A stretch of 64,000 bases of DNA. It comes from Rebecca billardiae RCC1528 (Eukaryota; Haptophyta). Within the stretch, counting starts at the first letter, position 1. Each line of letters opens with the position of its first letter. The notes beneath the pieces are model-generated. The model had not been told where the DNA came from. It worked only from the letters and a program-made list of their open reading frames with translations, and ran no database searches. The DNA lies in NCBI GenBank assembly GCA_965240325.2, contig OZ251237.1, positions 1,054,001 through 1,118,000 of the forward strand, written 5' to 3'. A program made the translations under genes and the position numbers. Positions 53,579 to 63,277 of this stretch are shown here, piece by piece.

Positions 53579-54841
53579 TTAGTGCGGCTTGCTCGGGTCG
53601 TGGAAGTGGAACTTGCTTGCGCCGAGCGCAGCCATGACGGAGTCGAAGATGCCAAACTGGCCCGCGGTGAGCGTACCGATCATCACGCAGCGGGCGCCCA
53701 GGCCCTGCGTGCACAGCTTCACGATGCCCGTCTCCGCAACGATGTTCGCCAGCCGCGACATCATCGGGCCGTCGCCGCCAGCGCCCGACTTGTTGATCTG
53801 TCGGTGGCAGCGGCGCGTCGGTGCACGTGCGCGCGCGGGATGGGCCGACCGGTCAGCGCGCGCCGTACAGCCTCGCCAACTCGGTGCGCGCCAGCGCACG
53901 CGCGCCTCGCACGTGTGCGAGCGAGCGCTCGCGAGGGCGGTGCGCGCGCGCGCGCACCTTGGAGAGAAGGGTGTCCGCGGGGTGCGAGATGATGGCCGCG
54001 GCGACGCCGGCGACCACGCCCGAGGCGAGCGAGACGCTCACGTTCCAAGTGCCGCCCGAGGAGGCCGGGGTCGTGCCAGTCGCGCCGTAGATCATCTCTG
54101 CGCTCCGCCCCTGCACGGCGAACTTGCACATGGTGTACGGGATCTGCTTGAAGCAGATGGGCAGGAAGCCCGAGTAGAAGCCGCCGAGGAGGCCCTCCTC
54201 CGCCGCCATGCGCGACGCCGCGCCGATCATCGAGGAAGCGTACTCTGGGTTGGAGACGAGGCGGATGCGCGTCGCCTCGAGCGGGCAGAGGAAGATGTCG
54301 GCGATGAACTCGGCCATGGCCGAGGACGCGAGGTAGATCGAGTTGCGGCTGTCCCACGCCGCCTGCGGCGAGAGCGAGTGCGCGATGTTGATCTTGAAGA
54401 ACTCCACGCCGCCGAACTTGAACCAGCCTGCCAACGGCGCGAGGCGCGTGCGTCGTGGACGCGTCAGCGGCGCCGTGGCGCGTGCGCCGCTCGGCCTGGG
54501 GGCACGCGGTGGGTATTTCGCGCGTACGCGCGCGCTGACGCACCCTGGATGAAGTATCCGATGAACGTGGGCGTGAAGCCTGTGAGCAGCGCCGCCGCGC
54601 CCTCGTTCTTAATGACCTGCTGGAAGCCGCCGACCATGCCCTTGTTGTACACCTCGGGCTCGAGCTGGATGCGCGTCTTGACGACGTCGACGGGTGTGAG
54701 CGCGCCGTGCGTGATGCCGCAGCAGATGCCACCCGCGAGCGCGCCCTTCAGGTAGTACATGAGGTCATACTTCTTCTCGCCCGCTGATTGTGCGGTGAAT
54801 GACGAGTAGAACGGCGAGAACGCGCGTGTGGGGAAGAGCAT
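53579..54841 (-). CDS. Mitochondrial phosphate carrier (SLC25A3/PiC type)
   Basis: Three exons, 54841-54544, 54427-53958 and 53797-53579 (TAA), join in frame for 328 residues. It starts [20 protein letters not shown], then [20 protein letters not shown] with [14 protein letters not shown]. Exon 2 begins [20 protein letters not shown], and contains [40 protein letters not shown] and [12 protein letters not shown]. Exon 3 has [20 protein letters not shown]. The PLEATRIR and QIPYTMCKF blocks are diagnostic of the phosphate carrier, which brings phosphate into the matrix with a proton for ATP synthesis. Carrier motifs of all three repeats are intact. Introns start GTGCG. It is divergent from the SHIPPO gene. 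Confidence 0.93.
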
Positions 54842-55284
54842 GGCTGCGGGCACGCGCAGAGAGGCGGGGCGAGATACGTATGCTTAGCCACGACCGCCTG
54901 CGCCTCGCTCCATCACCGCATCGACAGCTCGCACGCCAGATTCGCGCGCGCGCACACCGATTCGCTCTGCTTGTTTAGGACCCCGACCTACACCCTGTGC
55001 CCTCGCGAGTTCGCGACGCGCGATTGATTCCACGGCCAGTGCACTACGCAGCAGGACCTGCAAGATTGCGATCTTGACCGCGAGCCCAGGACTTGCAGGG
55101 GACCGCCGTGGTGTCTCATGCAAGTGTACCCAGTCCGGACACGATGCATGGAGCCGCCCGGACCACATACATCTGTCGAAGACCCAGAAACGATTTTGTT
55201 ACATGCTGGCCCGGGCCGCGTTCAGTTGTTACGTGCGGAATACGTCAGTCAGCAAGGCGGCCGCGGCGGGCGCCTTCCGCCGCC
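54842..55284. other. Divergent promoter region between the phosphate carrier and SHIPPO genes
   Basis: 443 bp, GC-poorer than genes. No supported ORF. It holds the promoters of both genes by position only; no motif is identified. Confidence 0.5.
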
Positions 55285-56306
55285 ATGGCTTCGCCTGCCT
55301 CGCCCGACCTGATCGGGCAGCTCGGCTCGACGCTAGGCAAGCAGATCCCGTCCCAACGGAAGTCTGCGGCTTCATACAGCTTTGGCACCGCCGATAAGAC
55401 TCCCAACCCCAAAGGTGCGCGCGCATCTCGCGCCCGCCTCCGTTCTGGCCGGCGCCACAGGTCGGCAACGTTGCGCGGGTGCTGACGCCCTGCGCCCCTC
55501 GCTGCGCACCTCCGCCCGCGGCAGTCTTCATATCGACCGAGCACAACCACACCTTCTACGGCAGCCACTCGCCCGGCGCGAAGTACCACGTCGCGCGCGC
55601 ACTCGACGCGACCACGTTTGCGCCGACCTCAGCTGCGTACGGCTTCGGGACGAGCGGCCGGTACGACTTCACGCAGGGAGGGGAGCGCAAGTCGCCCGGC
55701 CCGAAGTACGACCTGGGGGACGGCACGTTCAGCACGCAGATCCTCTCGCGGTACAAAACGGTCAACGGCACCCGCTTTGGCACCTCCACGCGCGAGGTGG
55801 CCGCACGCGCCTCCCTCACCAAGGAGATGGCGCAGTCGCCCAACTTCGCCAACAAGGAGTCTCCCGGGCCGAGCCGGTATACGCTGCCGGTCTCGCTCGG
55901 CCGGCAGGTGGCGACGCGAAATGGCGGCATCGAGCCCAAGCCCGAGTGGGGCTGGGGCACCGAGGAGCGCTTCAAGAAGCACTCCGGGCTCGGCTCAGGG
56001 ACGGACACGACGCCCGGGCCGGCGACGGCCAAGCCGAACAATGCGCTCGGCCCGCAGAAGCTTGCGCGCTACAAGTCGTCGCCGGTGATCGGCTTCGGCA
56101 AGGGCGCGAGCCGCTCGACGGCCATGCGCGTCGAAAACCGCTCCCCAGGCCCCAAGTACGCGCCCTACTCTTCCGTCGGCCCGCAGGCAGTCACGGGCGC
56201 GCGCACGCCGCCGCAATTCTCGTTTGGCACGTCGAACCGCGACAGCTATGCGGCTCGAATGCACGGCACGGTGACGCCGGGCCCGGGCGCTTACAACCCA
56301 GTGTGA
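55285..56306 (+). CDS. SHIPPO (STPGR) repeat protein, ODF3/CIMAP-like
   Basis: Two exons, 55285-55414 and 55525-56306 (TGA), join in frame for 303 residues. Pro-Gly-Pro repeats recur: SPGAKYHVA, SPGPKYDLGDG, SPGPSRYTLPV, TPGPATAKPN, SPGPKYAPYSSVGP and TPGPGAYNPV. These alternate with short aromatic/Ser motifs such as YSFGTADKT, GFGTSGRYDF and FSFGTSNRDS. This is the pattern of outer dense fibre 3 / ciliary microtubule-associated proteins that line doublet microtubules, in keeping with the CCDC103-like gene in this window. The intron (55415-55524) starts GTGCGCGC and ends GCAG. Confidence 0.88.
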
Positions 56307-58080
56307 GACCGTCGAGCGCGGCTGCGACAGCCCGTGGGGCGCGCGGCCGGCAGGCCTGGTGCGGGACGTCAGCAGCGTCGGCGCTGTGGTTCGGACTTCT
56401 TGTCCGCAGGCTGGCCGGCGTTGCTAGCTGAAAACTCGTTCTCAGTACATATGACAGCCACTTAGCAGTAAGACTGTGGCCGCTGATGAGCAGAAGCAGT
56501 CAGTAGCTTAGCGCAGCGGTTAGCCACCACTGACGGCGGCGCGCGGTTCCGAGGCTTCACTAGTCCGAGCCGACCGCCCGCACTCGCAGGGTGCCTCGGC
56601 CAGTGGCACTGATCCGCGGCGGGACGGAGGCCCGCCGATCGAGCCGATCGAGTGCTCAGCAGCAGCGCCGTGCCTCCGCGCATCTTCAAATGGCCCGGTC
56701 ATATCCGGTAGCAGTCCAATAAGGGACCGCCTGGAGTGGTGTAGGAGCGATTAACGGATTATTGTAGCTAGATCATTATATATTATCAGAGGCGGCGATC
56801 CCGCCGATCTCCATGACCATGTCAAGACTCAAGATGAGTAACTACTGTAAGTGTAACGCTCCAGTGAGGCCCGGACTTAGTCAGGGGGCCATCAAGGCCG
56901 TCGTCTCAACCGAACCCGGTGGAGCCACCTGAGTTACCGCCAGAGTGAGCATGAGTGCTGACGCCTAATTCTAGTAACTAAGGACACTAGGCACCGCCTG
57001 CGCAGTTGCGCGGCCGCCACGATCCCGGGCTGGCCTAGCTCAGCCTGACGACATGCAAATTGCAATCGGCACTCGGCAGTGTCGGCGTCACACTGACACT
57101 CATGACACTGAATGAACTACTAGGCTTCGTACTATAGTGACTGTGATGATGGGCCACGACACGCGCCGCCGCGGGCCCGGCATCGCTAGCCGCATCGCTA
57201 CCTACACTCTACAGTCTGACAGTGTCAGAGACAGGCAGGCCGCTACTGACGATCTGGACAGCTCTGACTCTGAGCTCACCGTCGATACCGTCCGTCATCG
57301 ACGTCGTGCGATTGCACCGATGGCGCGCGGTTCCGAGGCTTCACTAGTCCGAGCCGACCGCCCGCACTCGCAGGGTGCCTCGGCCAGTGGCACTGATCCG
57401 CGGCGGGACGGAGGCCCGCCGATCGAGCCGATCGAGTGCTCAGCAGCAGCGCCGTGCCTCCGCGCATCTTCAAATGGCCCGGTCATATCCGGTAGCAGTC
57501 CAATAAGGGACCGCCTGGAGTGGTGTAGGAGCGATTAACGGATTATTGTAGCTAGATCATTATATATTATCAGAGGCGGCGATCCCGCCGATCTCCATGA
57601 CCATGTCAAGACTCAAGATGAGTAACTACTGTAAGTGTAACGCTCCAGTGAGGCCCGGACTTAGTCAGGGGGCCATCAAGGCCGTCGTCTCAACCGAACC
57701 CGGTGGAGCCACCTGAGTTACCGCCAGAGTGAGCATGAGTGCTGACGCCTAATTCTAGTAACTAAGGACACTAGGCACCGCCTGCGCAGTTGCGCGGCCG
57801 CCACGATCCCGGGCTGGCCTAGCTCAGCCTGACGACATGCAAATTGCAATCGGCACTCGGCAGTGTCGGCGTCACACTGACACTCATGACACTGAATGAA
57901 CTACTAGGCTTCGTACTATAGTGACTGTGATGATGGGCCACGACACGCGCCGCCGCGGGCCCGGCATCGCTAGCCGCATCGCTACCTATACACTCTACAG
58001 TCTGACAGTGTCAGAGACAGGCAGGCCGCTACTGACGATCTGGACAGCTCTGACTCTGAGCTCACCGTCGATACCGTCCG
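56307..58080. other. Intergenic region dominated by a tandem duplication
   Basis: No coding gene supported. AT-richer. See the duplication entry at 56538-58108. Confidence 0.6.
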
Positions 58081-58108
58081 TCATCGACGTCGTGCGATTG
58101 CACCGATG
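56538..58108. repeat. Tandem duplication of about 785 bp ending inside a gene
   Basis: Copy 1 is about 56538-57321 and copy 2 57322 to about 58108. Both begin GGCGCGCGGTTCCGAGGC and end GTCGTGCGATTGCACCGATG. The end of copy 2 is the last codons (IGAIARRR stop) of the minus-strand exonuclease gene, so copy 1 carries a spare set of the same codons. Differences are few (a 2-base insertion CTATACACTC near 57986). Copy 1 is preceded by GTAGCTTAGCGCAGCGGTTA. Confidence 0.93.
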
Positions 58109-59553
58109 GAAGCACGGCACAGGGTCCGCGGCTGCTCTGAGACCCTGGCGCAGTCTGGCGCCATGCCGCTGTCGAGCGCGATGACCAGCGTGTGCGACGG
58201 GCATGCGAGCAGCAGCTGCCGCTCTTGGGCCGTGCTGAGGCTGCCAGCACACCACACGAAGGCGCGGCCCGCACACCCGCCCGACTGGGCGCCTGCGTGC
58301 GCCTCGAGCTGCTGCGCGACGAGTGCGCCGACGGAGTCCGACCCCGCCGGCACCACCGCCAGCCGCCCTCCGAGCTCGGGCGAGGCGGTCGGCAGATTCA
58401 GCTGTGTCTGCTGCTGCTCCGCAGGCACGGCGGGCGCCTCCACCAGCACAGCTCGCAGCCCTTCGTCCGCGCGCAGCAGCCGATCGGCGAGGGTTCCAAA
58501 GCAGCGCCGGCGCTTCGCGCCGAAGCTCGCGTTGCGCAGCCGCGCGACCACCAGTTTCATGCACGCGCGCGCGTCCTCGACGCTGTCGTGGCCCCCTCCG
58601 GCCGGCTGCTGGATGCGCGTGGCGAGCAGCTCGTGCGACAGGTCGCGCAGCCTGCGCTTGCGCCCGCCCTCCAGCGGGTGTGGGAAGAGAACAGACGTGT
58701 CGATGCAGCGATCGTGGTGCAGGCCAAGCGCGCGCAGGTCGTTCTCCATCGAGTGCCCCACGAGGATATCCTCCCGGCACACGACGGCCTGCACCGCGCG
58801 CTGTGCCTCCGCGAGCCCAAGCCGTGCGTCGGCGAGCCGCTCGGCTGTGAGACCTGAGAACTGCGTGCGATAATCCGTCACGGCCTGGCTCGGCCGCACG
58901 AGCTCATCGAGCAGCACGTCCCCCGCCTCGTCCACGATGGAGACGCGCGCGAGCGCGCTCGCACCGCCCTCGACCTCCACCATCTCGCAGTCGATCGCGC
59001 GTAGCCGCGCACGCTGCTCCGCCGGCCCCTCGGCAAAGCTCGCGGCGCCGCCTGCTCCGGCGAGCGGGTAGCCCTCTGCCTCGAGCTCTGCGCGCGTGAG
59101 GAGCAGGTCGGCAGGCTCCGCGCGGTGCTCAGCGAGGCATTCGGAGCTCTCCACGCTATCATTTGTGTACAGCAACCCGCGCAGCCCAGCCGGACGGCCC
59201 GCATGCGCCGGCGGCAGGCGAAAGGGCACGGAGTGCACGCTTGACTCGAGCAGCGCTGCGTGCCGCTGCGCGAAGGGCTCCGCCGGTGATGCTGTGTCGT
59301 TCGCAAGGAGCACCACTTGTCGGATGAGCGCGCGCTGTCCAATCGCGATGAACGGCGGGCACGGCCGGTTGAGCAGCACGTGCTCGACGAGAGCATGCAG
59401 CTCTTTCGGCTTCAGGGCCGTTTGGCCAGGCTCGAGGCGCTGCTTCAGCCGGTCGTCCAGCTCGACCTGCGCGTCGGGCCCGAGGACGCGATCAACCTCC
59501 GCGGCTGACGCCTTGCCCGCCGCCACGCGCTTGAGCAGCTTCTTCTTCACCAT
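58081..59553 (-). CDS. REX1-type DEDDh 3'-5' exonuclease
   Basis: Single exon, 490 residues from ATG 59551-59553 to stop at 58081-58083. Exonuclease motif I is AIDCEMVEVEG (about 186), motif II GHSMENDLRALG (about 265) and motif III HDSVEDARACMKL (about 322), so the DEDDh residues are present. FSGLTAERL and LVGHSMENDL match the Rex1/REXO1 family, which trims 3' ends of rRNA, tRNA and other RNAs. The N-terminus MVKKKLLKRVAAGKASAAEV is basic; REX1 relatives often carry such a region. The C-terminus is unlike family members and its last codons lie in the tandem repeat. An upstream in-frame ATG (59880) would overlap the divergent gene. Confidence 0.88.
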   Translation of the reverse strand: MVKKKLLKRVAAGKASAAEVDRVLGPDAQVELDDRLKQRLEPGQTALKPKELHALVEHVLLNRPCPPFIAIGQRALIRQVVLLANDTASPAEPFAQRHAALLESSVHSVPFRLPPAHAGRPAGLRGLLYTNDSVESSECLAEHRAEPADLLLTRAELEAEGYPLAGAGGAASFAEGPAEQRARLRAIDCEMVEVEGGASALARVSIVDEAGDVLLDELVRPSQAVTDYRTQFSGLTAERLADARLGLAEAQRAVQAVVCREDILVGHSMENDLRALGLHHDRCIDTSVLFPHPLEGGRKRRLRDLSHELLATRIQQPAGGGHDSVEDARACMKLVVARLRNASFGAKRRRCFGTLADRLLRADEGLRAVLVEAPAVPAEQQQTQLNLPTASPELGGRLAVVPAGSDSVGALVAQQLEAHAGAQSGGCAGRAFVWCAGSLSTAQERQLLLACPSHTLVIALDSGMAPDCARVSEQPRTLCRASIGAIARRR

Positions 59554-59710
59554 CGCGGCCCGGAGGTGTCGACGCGGCCAGGGGCGCGTCCCCGCCGCCG
59601 GAAGCCGCGTCGCCGGTCGCTGCGCGCTCGCGAATCCGCCGCTGTCCTTGCCGCTGTGGTCCGGTTCGCTCGCGCCCGGTGCCGGACTCCATTTGAACTT
59701 CGCAATCATC

Positions 59711-60406
59711 ATGGCAGCTGCAGACGTCGGGTACAGCGCGGTGGTGTACACGGGGTCGGCCGCGCCGTCTCCAGCCACGGCCCACGCGCCGGGCTTCTCG
59801 CCAATGGCGCCGATGGCGTCGGCTTCGTCTCTGCAGATCAAGCGCGTCGCTTCACACATGTCCTCATCCTCTGCTCGCATCGCGATGGCGAACGATCCTC
59901 AGGGCTCGCCGCGCATCCCTTTCACCGCGCGCGTAGAGTACGACCCTCACGAGAGGCGGACCTCGAGCTTGCGGGAGCGGCACATCGACGCCGCCCTGCG
60001 ACATGCAAGCAACTGCACCTGGCCGGACCAGCCGTCTGGGCGCACGAGCCTTCGCCGCGCTCGCGTCGTGAGTGCGAGCTGCAACGACATGCTCGGCATT
60101 GCCAACTGCCATCATGTCGATGGCGACTACGAGTTCTCGATGAGCGAGTACAATCGCGCGCAGCACAAGGTCCCGCTTGGGTACGGTGTGGCGGAGAAAA
60201 AGTACATGGCCGCCGCCGAGGTGTATGACACGCTCCTGCGAGCCAACGATCGGCCAGTGGGGCTTGCAAGCAGGCAGCGCTCCATCACACTCGCCAGGCA
60301 TGCTGTTGCCGCGCACCGCGCGACTGGCGTGCCGCCGAAGGCGTTGCACCCAGCATTCAAGAGCGGTGTACGAGCATCGGGGATGATTAACTTCCGGCGA
60401 GCATGA
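59711..60406 (+). CDS. Unknown protein, divergent from the exonuclease
   Basis: Single exon, 231 residues, ATG 59711 to TGA 60404-60406. The N-terminus is Ala/Ser/Pro-rich (MAAADVGYSAVVYTGSAAPS). Conserved-looking parts are RIPFTARVEYDPHERRTSSL, SCNDMLGIANCHHVDGDYEF, SMSEYNRAQHKVPLGYGVAE and KKYMAAAEVYDTLLRANDRP. Short YxxFS and RxxHK motifs recall cilium microtubule inner proteins, but no family is recognised. The frame runs far upstream without another ATG of coding character, and the minus exonuclease frame also extends across here, so start choice is uncertain. Confidence 0.55.
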   Translation: MAAADVGYSAVVYTGSAAPSPATAHAPGFSPMAPMASASSLQIKRVASHMSSSSARIAMANDPQGSPRIPFTARVEYDPHERRTSSLRERHIDAALRHASNCTWPDQPSGRTSLRRARVVSASCNDMLGIANCHHVDGDYEFSMSEYNRAQHKVPLGYGVAEKKYMAAAEVYDTLLRANDRPVGLASRQRSITLARHAVAAHRATGVPPKALHPAFKSGVRASGMINFRRA

Positions 60407-60962
60407 GCGCGCATCATTGGTGCAGGGGCAGCGAAGACAAGTGCATCCACTTTGTCGACTGTCCGTTACTGCGTTCGAAAACGATTAACGAACGGTGTCG
60501 GTGATGACTCATTCGCATTGACTGGGTACACTGGTTCTGAGTGGTTGGACCTGCTGGCTGCTGATCAAGTCTCAATATCGACTAAGAGTCACACTGATCG
60601 ACCGTGAGCCCCCGGCCCTTGCACTCAGCACTGTTGCAGGCTTGCCATGATGCCCGGCCTTTGAACCCCGACAGAACCGCGGATTCCGCGTCGCGAACCG
60701 TTACCGTCATCAGCCATCAGGCGTCATCTCGAGCGAGTCGACCGTCTCGTCATTATGACATTACTAATAATTACATTTACAGTCTGTCGACTCTGTCGTC
60801 TCTGACAATACTTAATAACTTATACAGCCAGTGTCAGTAGTATTTTAAAAACTATAGCAGCCCGGAGTCACTATAGCTAGTTAATTACTTCGAGTTTCCT
60901 GAGCCCGGCGGCACGCGTGATGATTCACAGTCATCAATGATGACATTGGATTCAGCGAGCTG
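60407..60962. other. AT-rich spacer, no gene seen
   Basis: Contains TATTTTAAAAACTATAG and ATTACATTTACAGTCTGTCG stretches near 60760-60860. No supported ORF. Confidence 0.6.
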
Positions 60963-61763
60963 CTACGCACTGAAGGCCAGCCCGCCATTGATGTCGACAG
61001 CGACGCCCGTGATGTACGCGGCGTCATCGGAGAGCAGGAAGGCGATGGTGCCCGCGACGTCGTCGGCAGAGCCCTCGCGCTTGGCAAGCGTCGAGGCTGC
61101 CACCTTCGCGCGCACCTCGTCCGAGGTGAACTTGTCGTGGAAGCCCGTCGCGATCATGCCCGGCGCAACTGTGTTCACCCGCACGCCGCGCGGGCCGAGC
61201 TCCTTTGCGAGCGAGCGCGAGAACGTGTGCACGGCGCCCTTGGACGCGGCGTACGCGCCGGCGCCCGGACCGCCGCCGTCACGCGCGGCCTGCGACGAGA
61301 GCGTCACGATCGCGCCACCGTGCGCGAGCAGCGGCGCGCACGCCTGCGCAACGTACACGAGCGACATGAAGTTGAGGTCCATGACCTCGCGCACGAACGC
61401 AGCGTCGAGCTCGCCGAGCGCGCGGCGGGCGACGAGCCCGCCCGTGTTGTGCACGATGGCGTGAATCTCAGGGCCGAGCGTGCGCGCCGCGTCGGCCACC
61501 GCGCGCGCGCCCTCTGCAGTCGACAGGTCGGCCTCGACGGTCACGGCTCGGCCGCCGGCCGTCACAATGTCCTTTGCTAGTGCGCGCGCGCCGTCGCCAG
61601 AAGCGTTGTGGTGGAGCACGACCGCCGCGCCCTCGGCGGCCAGGCGGGCGCCTGTCGCCGCGCCGATGTCCCGCCCGGCGCCCGTCACGACCGCCACTTT
61701 GCGCTCGAAGCGCCGCGCCGCGACGTACGCAAAGTTCATTATCGAGCGCGATCGCGCCGCCAT
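60963..61763 (-). CDS. Short-chain dehydrogenase/reductase (FabG-like)
   Basis: Single exon, 266 residues, ATG 61761-61763 to TGA 60963-60965. The cofactor motif is VTGAGRDIGAATGARLAAEG, a variant of TGxxxGIG. An acidic site follows (EADLSTAEGAR). The NNAG block is HNTGG. The catalytic Ser is in TLSSQAARD and the YxxxK pair in AYAASKGAVHTFSRSLAKEL. The C-terminus has GVRVNTVAPGMIATGF and YITGVAVDINGGLAFSA. These features give a classical SDR using NAD(P)H; the substrate is unknown. It lacks introns and reads like a bacterial sequence with a short N-terminal extension (MAARSRSIMNFAYVAARRF) that could target an organelle. It is divergent from the Rieske gene, 147 bp apart. Confidence 0.88.
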   Translation of the reverse strand: MAARSRSIMNFAYVAARRFERKVAVVTGAGRDIGAATGARLAAEGAAVVLHHNASGDGARALAKDIVTAGGRAVTVEADLSTAEGARAVADAARTLGPEIHAIVHNTGGLVARRALGELDAAFVREVMDLNFMSLVYVAQACAPLLAHGGAIVTLSSQAARDGGGPGAGAYAASKGAVHTFSRSLAKELGPRGVRVNTVAPGMIATGFHDKFTSDEVRAKVAASTLAKREGSADDVAGTIAFLLSDDAAYITGVAVDINGGLAFSA

Positions 61764-61910
61764 CGTATTTCTGGACTGACCAAATAAAAATAATAATTAG
61801 CTGAGCGAGGACGGACGGGTGGCAAACGGCGATCGCTCGGCGATCCCCCACTTACTTACTGACTGACGGCTTGGACCGACCGCCCCCTCCGGCCGAGCGG
61901 GCGCTCAAAA

Positions 61911-63277
61911 ATGTTGGGGCGGACGTTCGGACGTAGGTTTGTTGGCCAGGGGCTACGGAACACCCACGGCGGCCCTGGGCATGCTTACGCACCGACCGTA
62001 TCGGTGAACGAGTCTCTCTTCGACCCGGCCACGTTCGCTGCGACACGCCGCGCGCGCGACGAGGCGCGCACGCTGCCGTCAGGCTGCTACACGTCCCCTG
62101 CGTGGTTCGCGAAGGAGACCGAGTCCATCTTCGCGCGCGGGTGGATGCTCATCGGCCGAGGCGACGAGATTGCCCAACCGGGTGCGTACCTCGCCCTCGA
62201 CCTGCCGGGCGTTGGCCCTGTCTTCGTAACGCGCGCCAAGGACGGCAGCGTGCGCGGCTTTGCAAACGTGTGCCGGCATCGCGGCGCCAGGATGCTCGAG
62301 GAAGGCCGTGGCGTGCTCAAAGCGGGAGTGGTCGTCTGCCCGGTACGCCGGTCCTTCCGCGCGAGCTTCCGCGCGAGCCATCGCCCTTCTCCTGCGCGCA
62401 CCTCTGACACGGCGCCCCACCCCTCGCCGCGCAGTACCACGCATGGACGTACGACCTGACCGGCGCGCTGCGCGGGGCGCCCAAGATGGGCCGCCCAGCC
62501 GCCGGCGCGGGCGGGCCGCACGCGTTCTGCAAGTCGGACTTTGGGCTGCGGCCGCTTCGGGTCGAGACGTGGGGTGGTTTCGTGTTCGTCAACGGTGCTG
62601 GCGGTGAGGGGGAGGAGGTCGGCATGCGCCCGCTCGACGAGAGCGTCGGCGACGCGCACAGCTCGCTGCTCCACCGCTGGGCGCTCGACTCACTCGTGAG
62701 CGTCGGTCGCGCCGAGTACGACGTGCCATGCAACTGGAAGTTCATCTTCGAGAATACCTCCGAGACGTACCACACGGCGTACGTGCACCGCTCCTCGCTC
62801 GGGCCGATGGCGTCGCACCCGGTGGCGGAGGAGCTGGGCCGCCCGCCGCGCGGAGAGTGGAACGCGATCCGCGTGCCCACCGAGCGCAGCGTCGTGCCCC
62901 TCCCGGGCGAGGAGGCGCCGTTCCCGGAAGTCGAGTCGGCCACGTACTTTGTCAGCCTGTACTGGTGCGCGACGCAGCTGAACGTGACGCACGACTGCGC
63001 GTGGTGGATGCGCGTGCTGCCCCGCACGGCGGAGAGCACGCGCGTCACGCTCGGCTTCCTCTTCCCGCGCGAGACCGCCGCGGCGCCCGGCTTCGCCGAG
63101 CGGCTGCAGCCGTACCTTCGCCGCTGGGACATCGCCGTGCGCGAGGACAACGACATCTCGCTCAACCAGCAGGCCGGCGTGGGCTCGGCGCTGTACGCGC
63201 CCGGCCCGTATGCGCCGGCGGAGCAGGGCGTGCACGAGCTGCACCGCTGGCTGCTCGACCGGGTGATCGTCGGCTAG
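61911..63277 (+). CDS. Rieske non-heme iron oxygenase (alpha subunit type)
   Basis: Two exons, 61911-62342 and 62435-63277, join in phase 0 for 424 residues. The N-terminus MLGRTFGRRFVGQGLRNTH is basic and may be an organelle transit peptide. The [2Fe-2S] Rieske site is C121, H123 (CRHRGARML) and C143, H146 (CPYHAWTYD); the intron splits it between P144 and Y145. The mononuclear iron site is NWKFIFENTSETYHTAYVH and a later Asp in REDNDISLNQQAG. This arrangement resembles choline monooxygenase and related demethylating oxygenases, which act on quaternary ammonium or aromatic substrates; the exact one is unknown. The donor is GTACGC, unlike most introns here. It needs a reductase partner. Confidence 0.88.

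Noticed and set aside
56497-56552. Possible tRNA: A-box-like GTAGCTTAGCGCAGCGGTTA followed by GGTTCCGAGGC
   Set aside because: The two boxes are too close, no acceptor stem pairs, and the second tandem copy lacks the first box.
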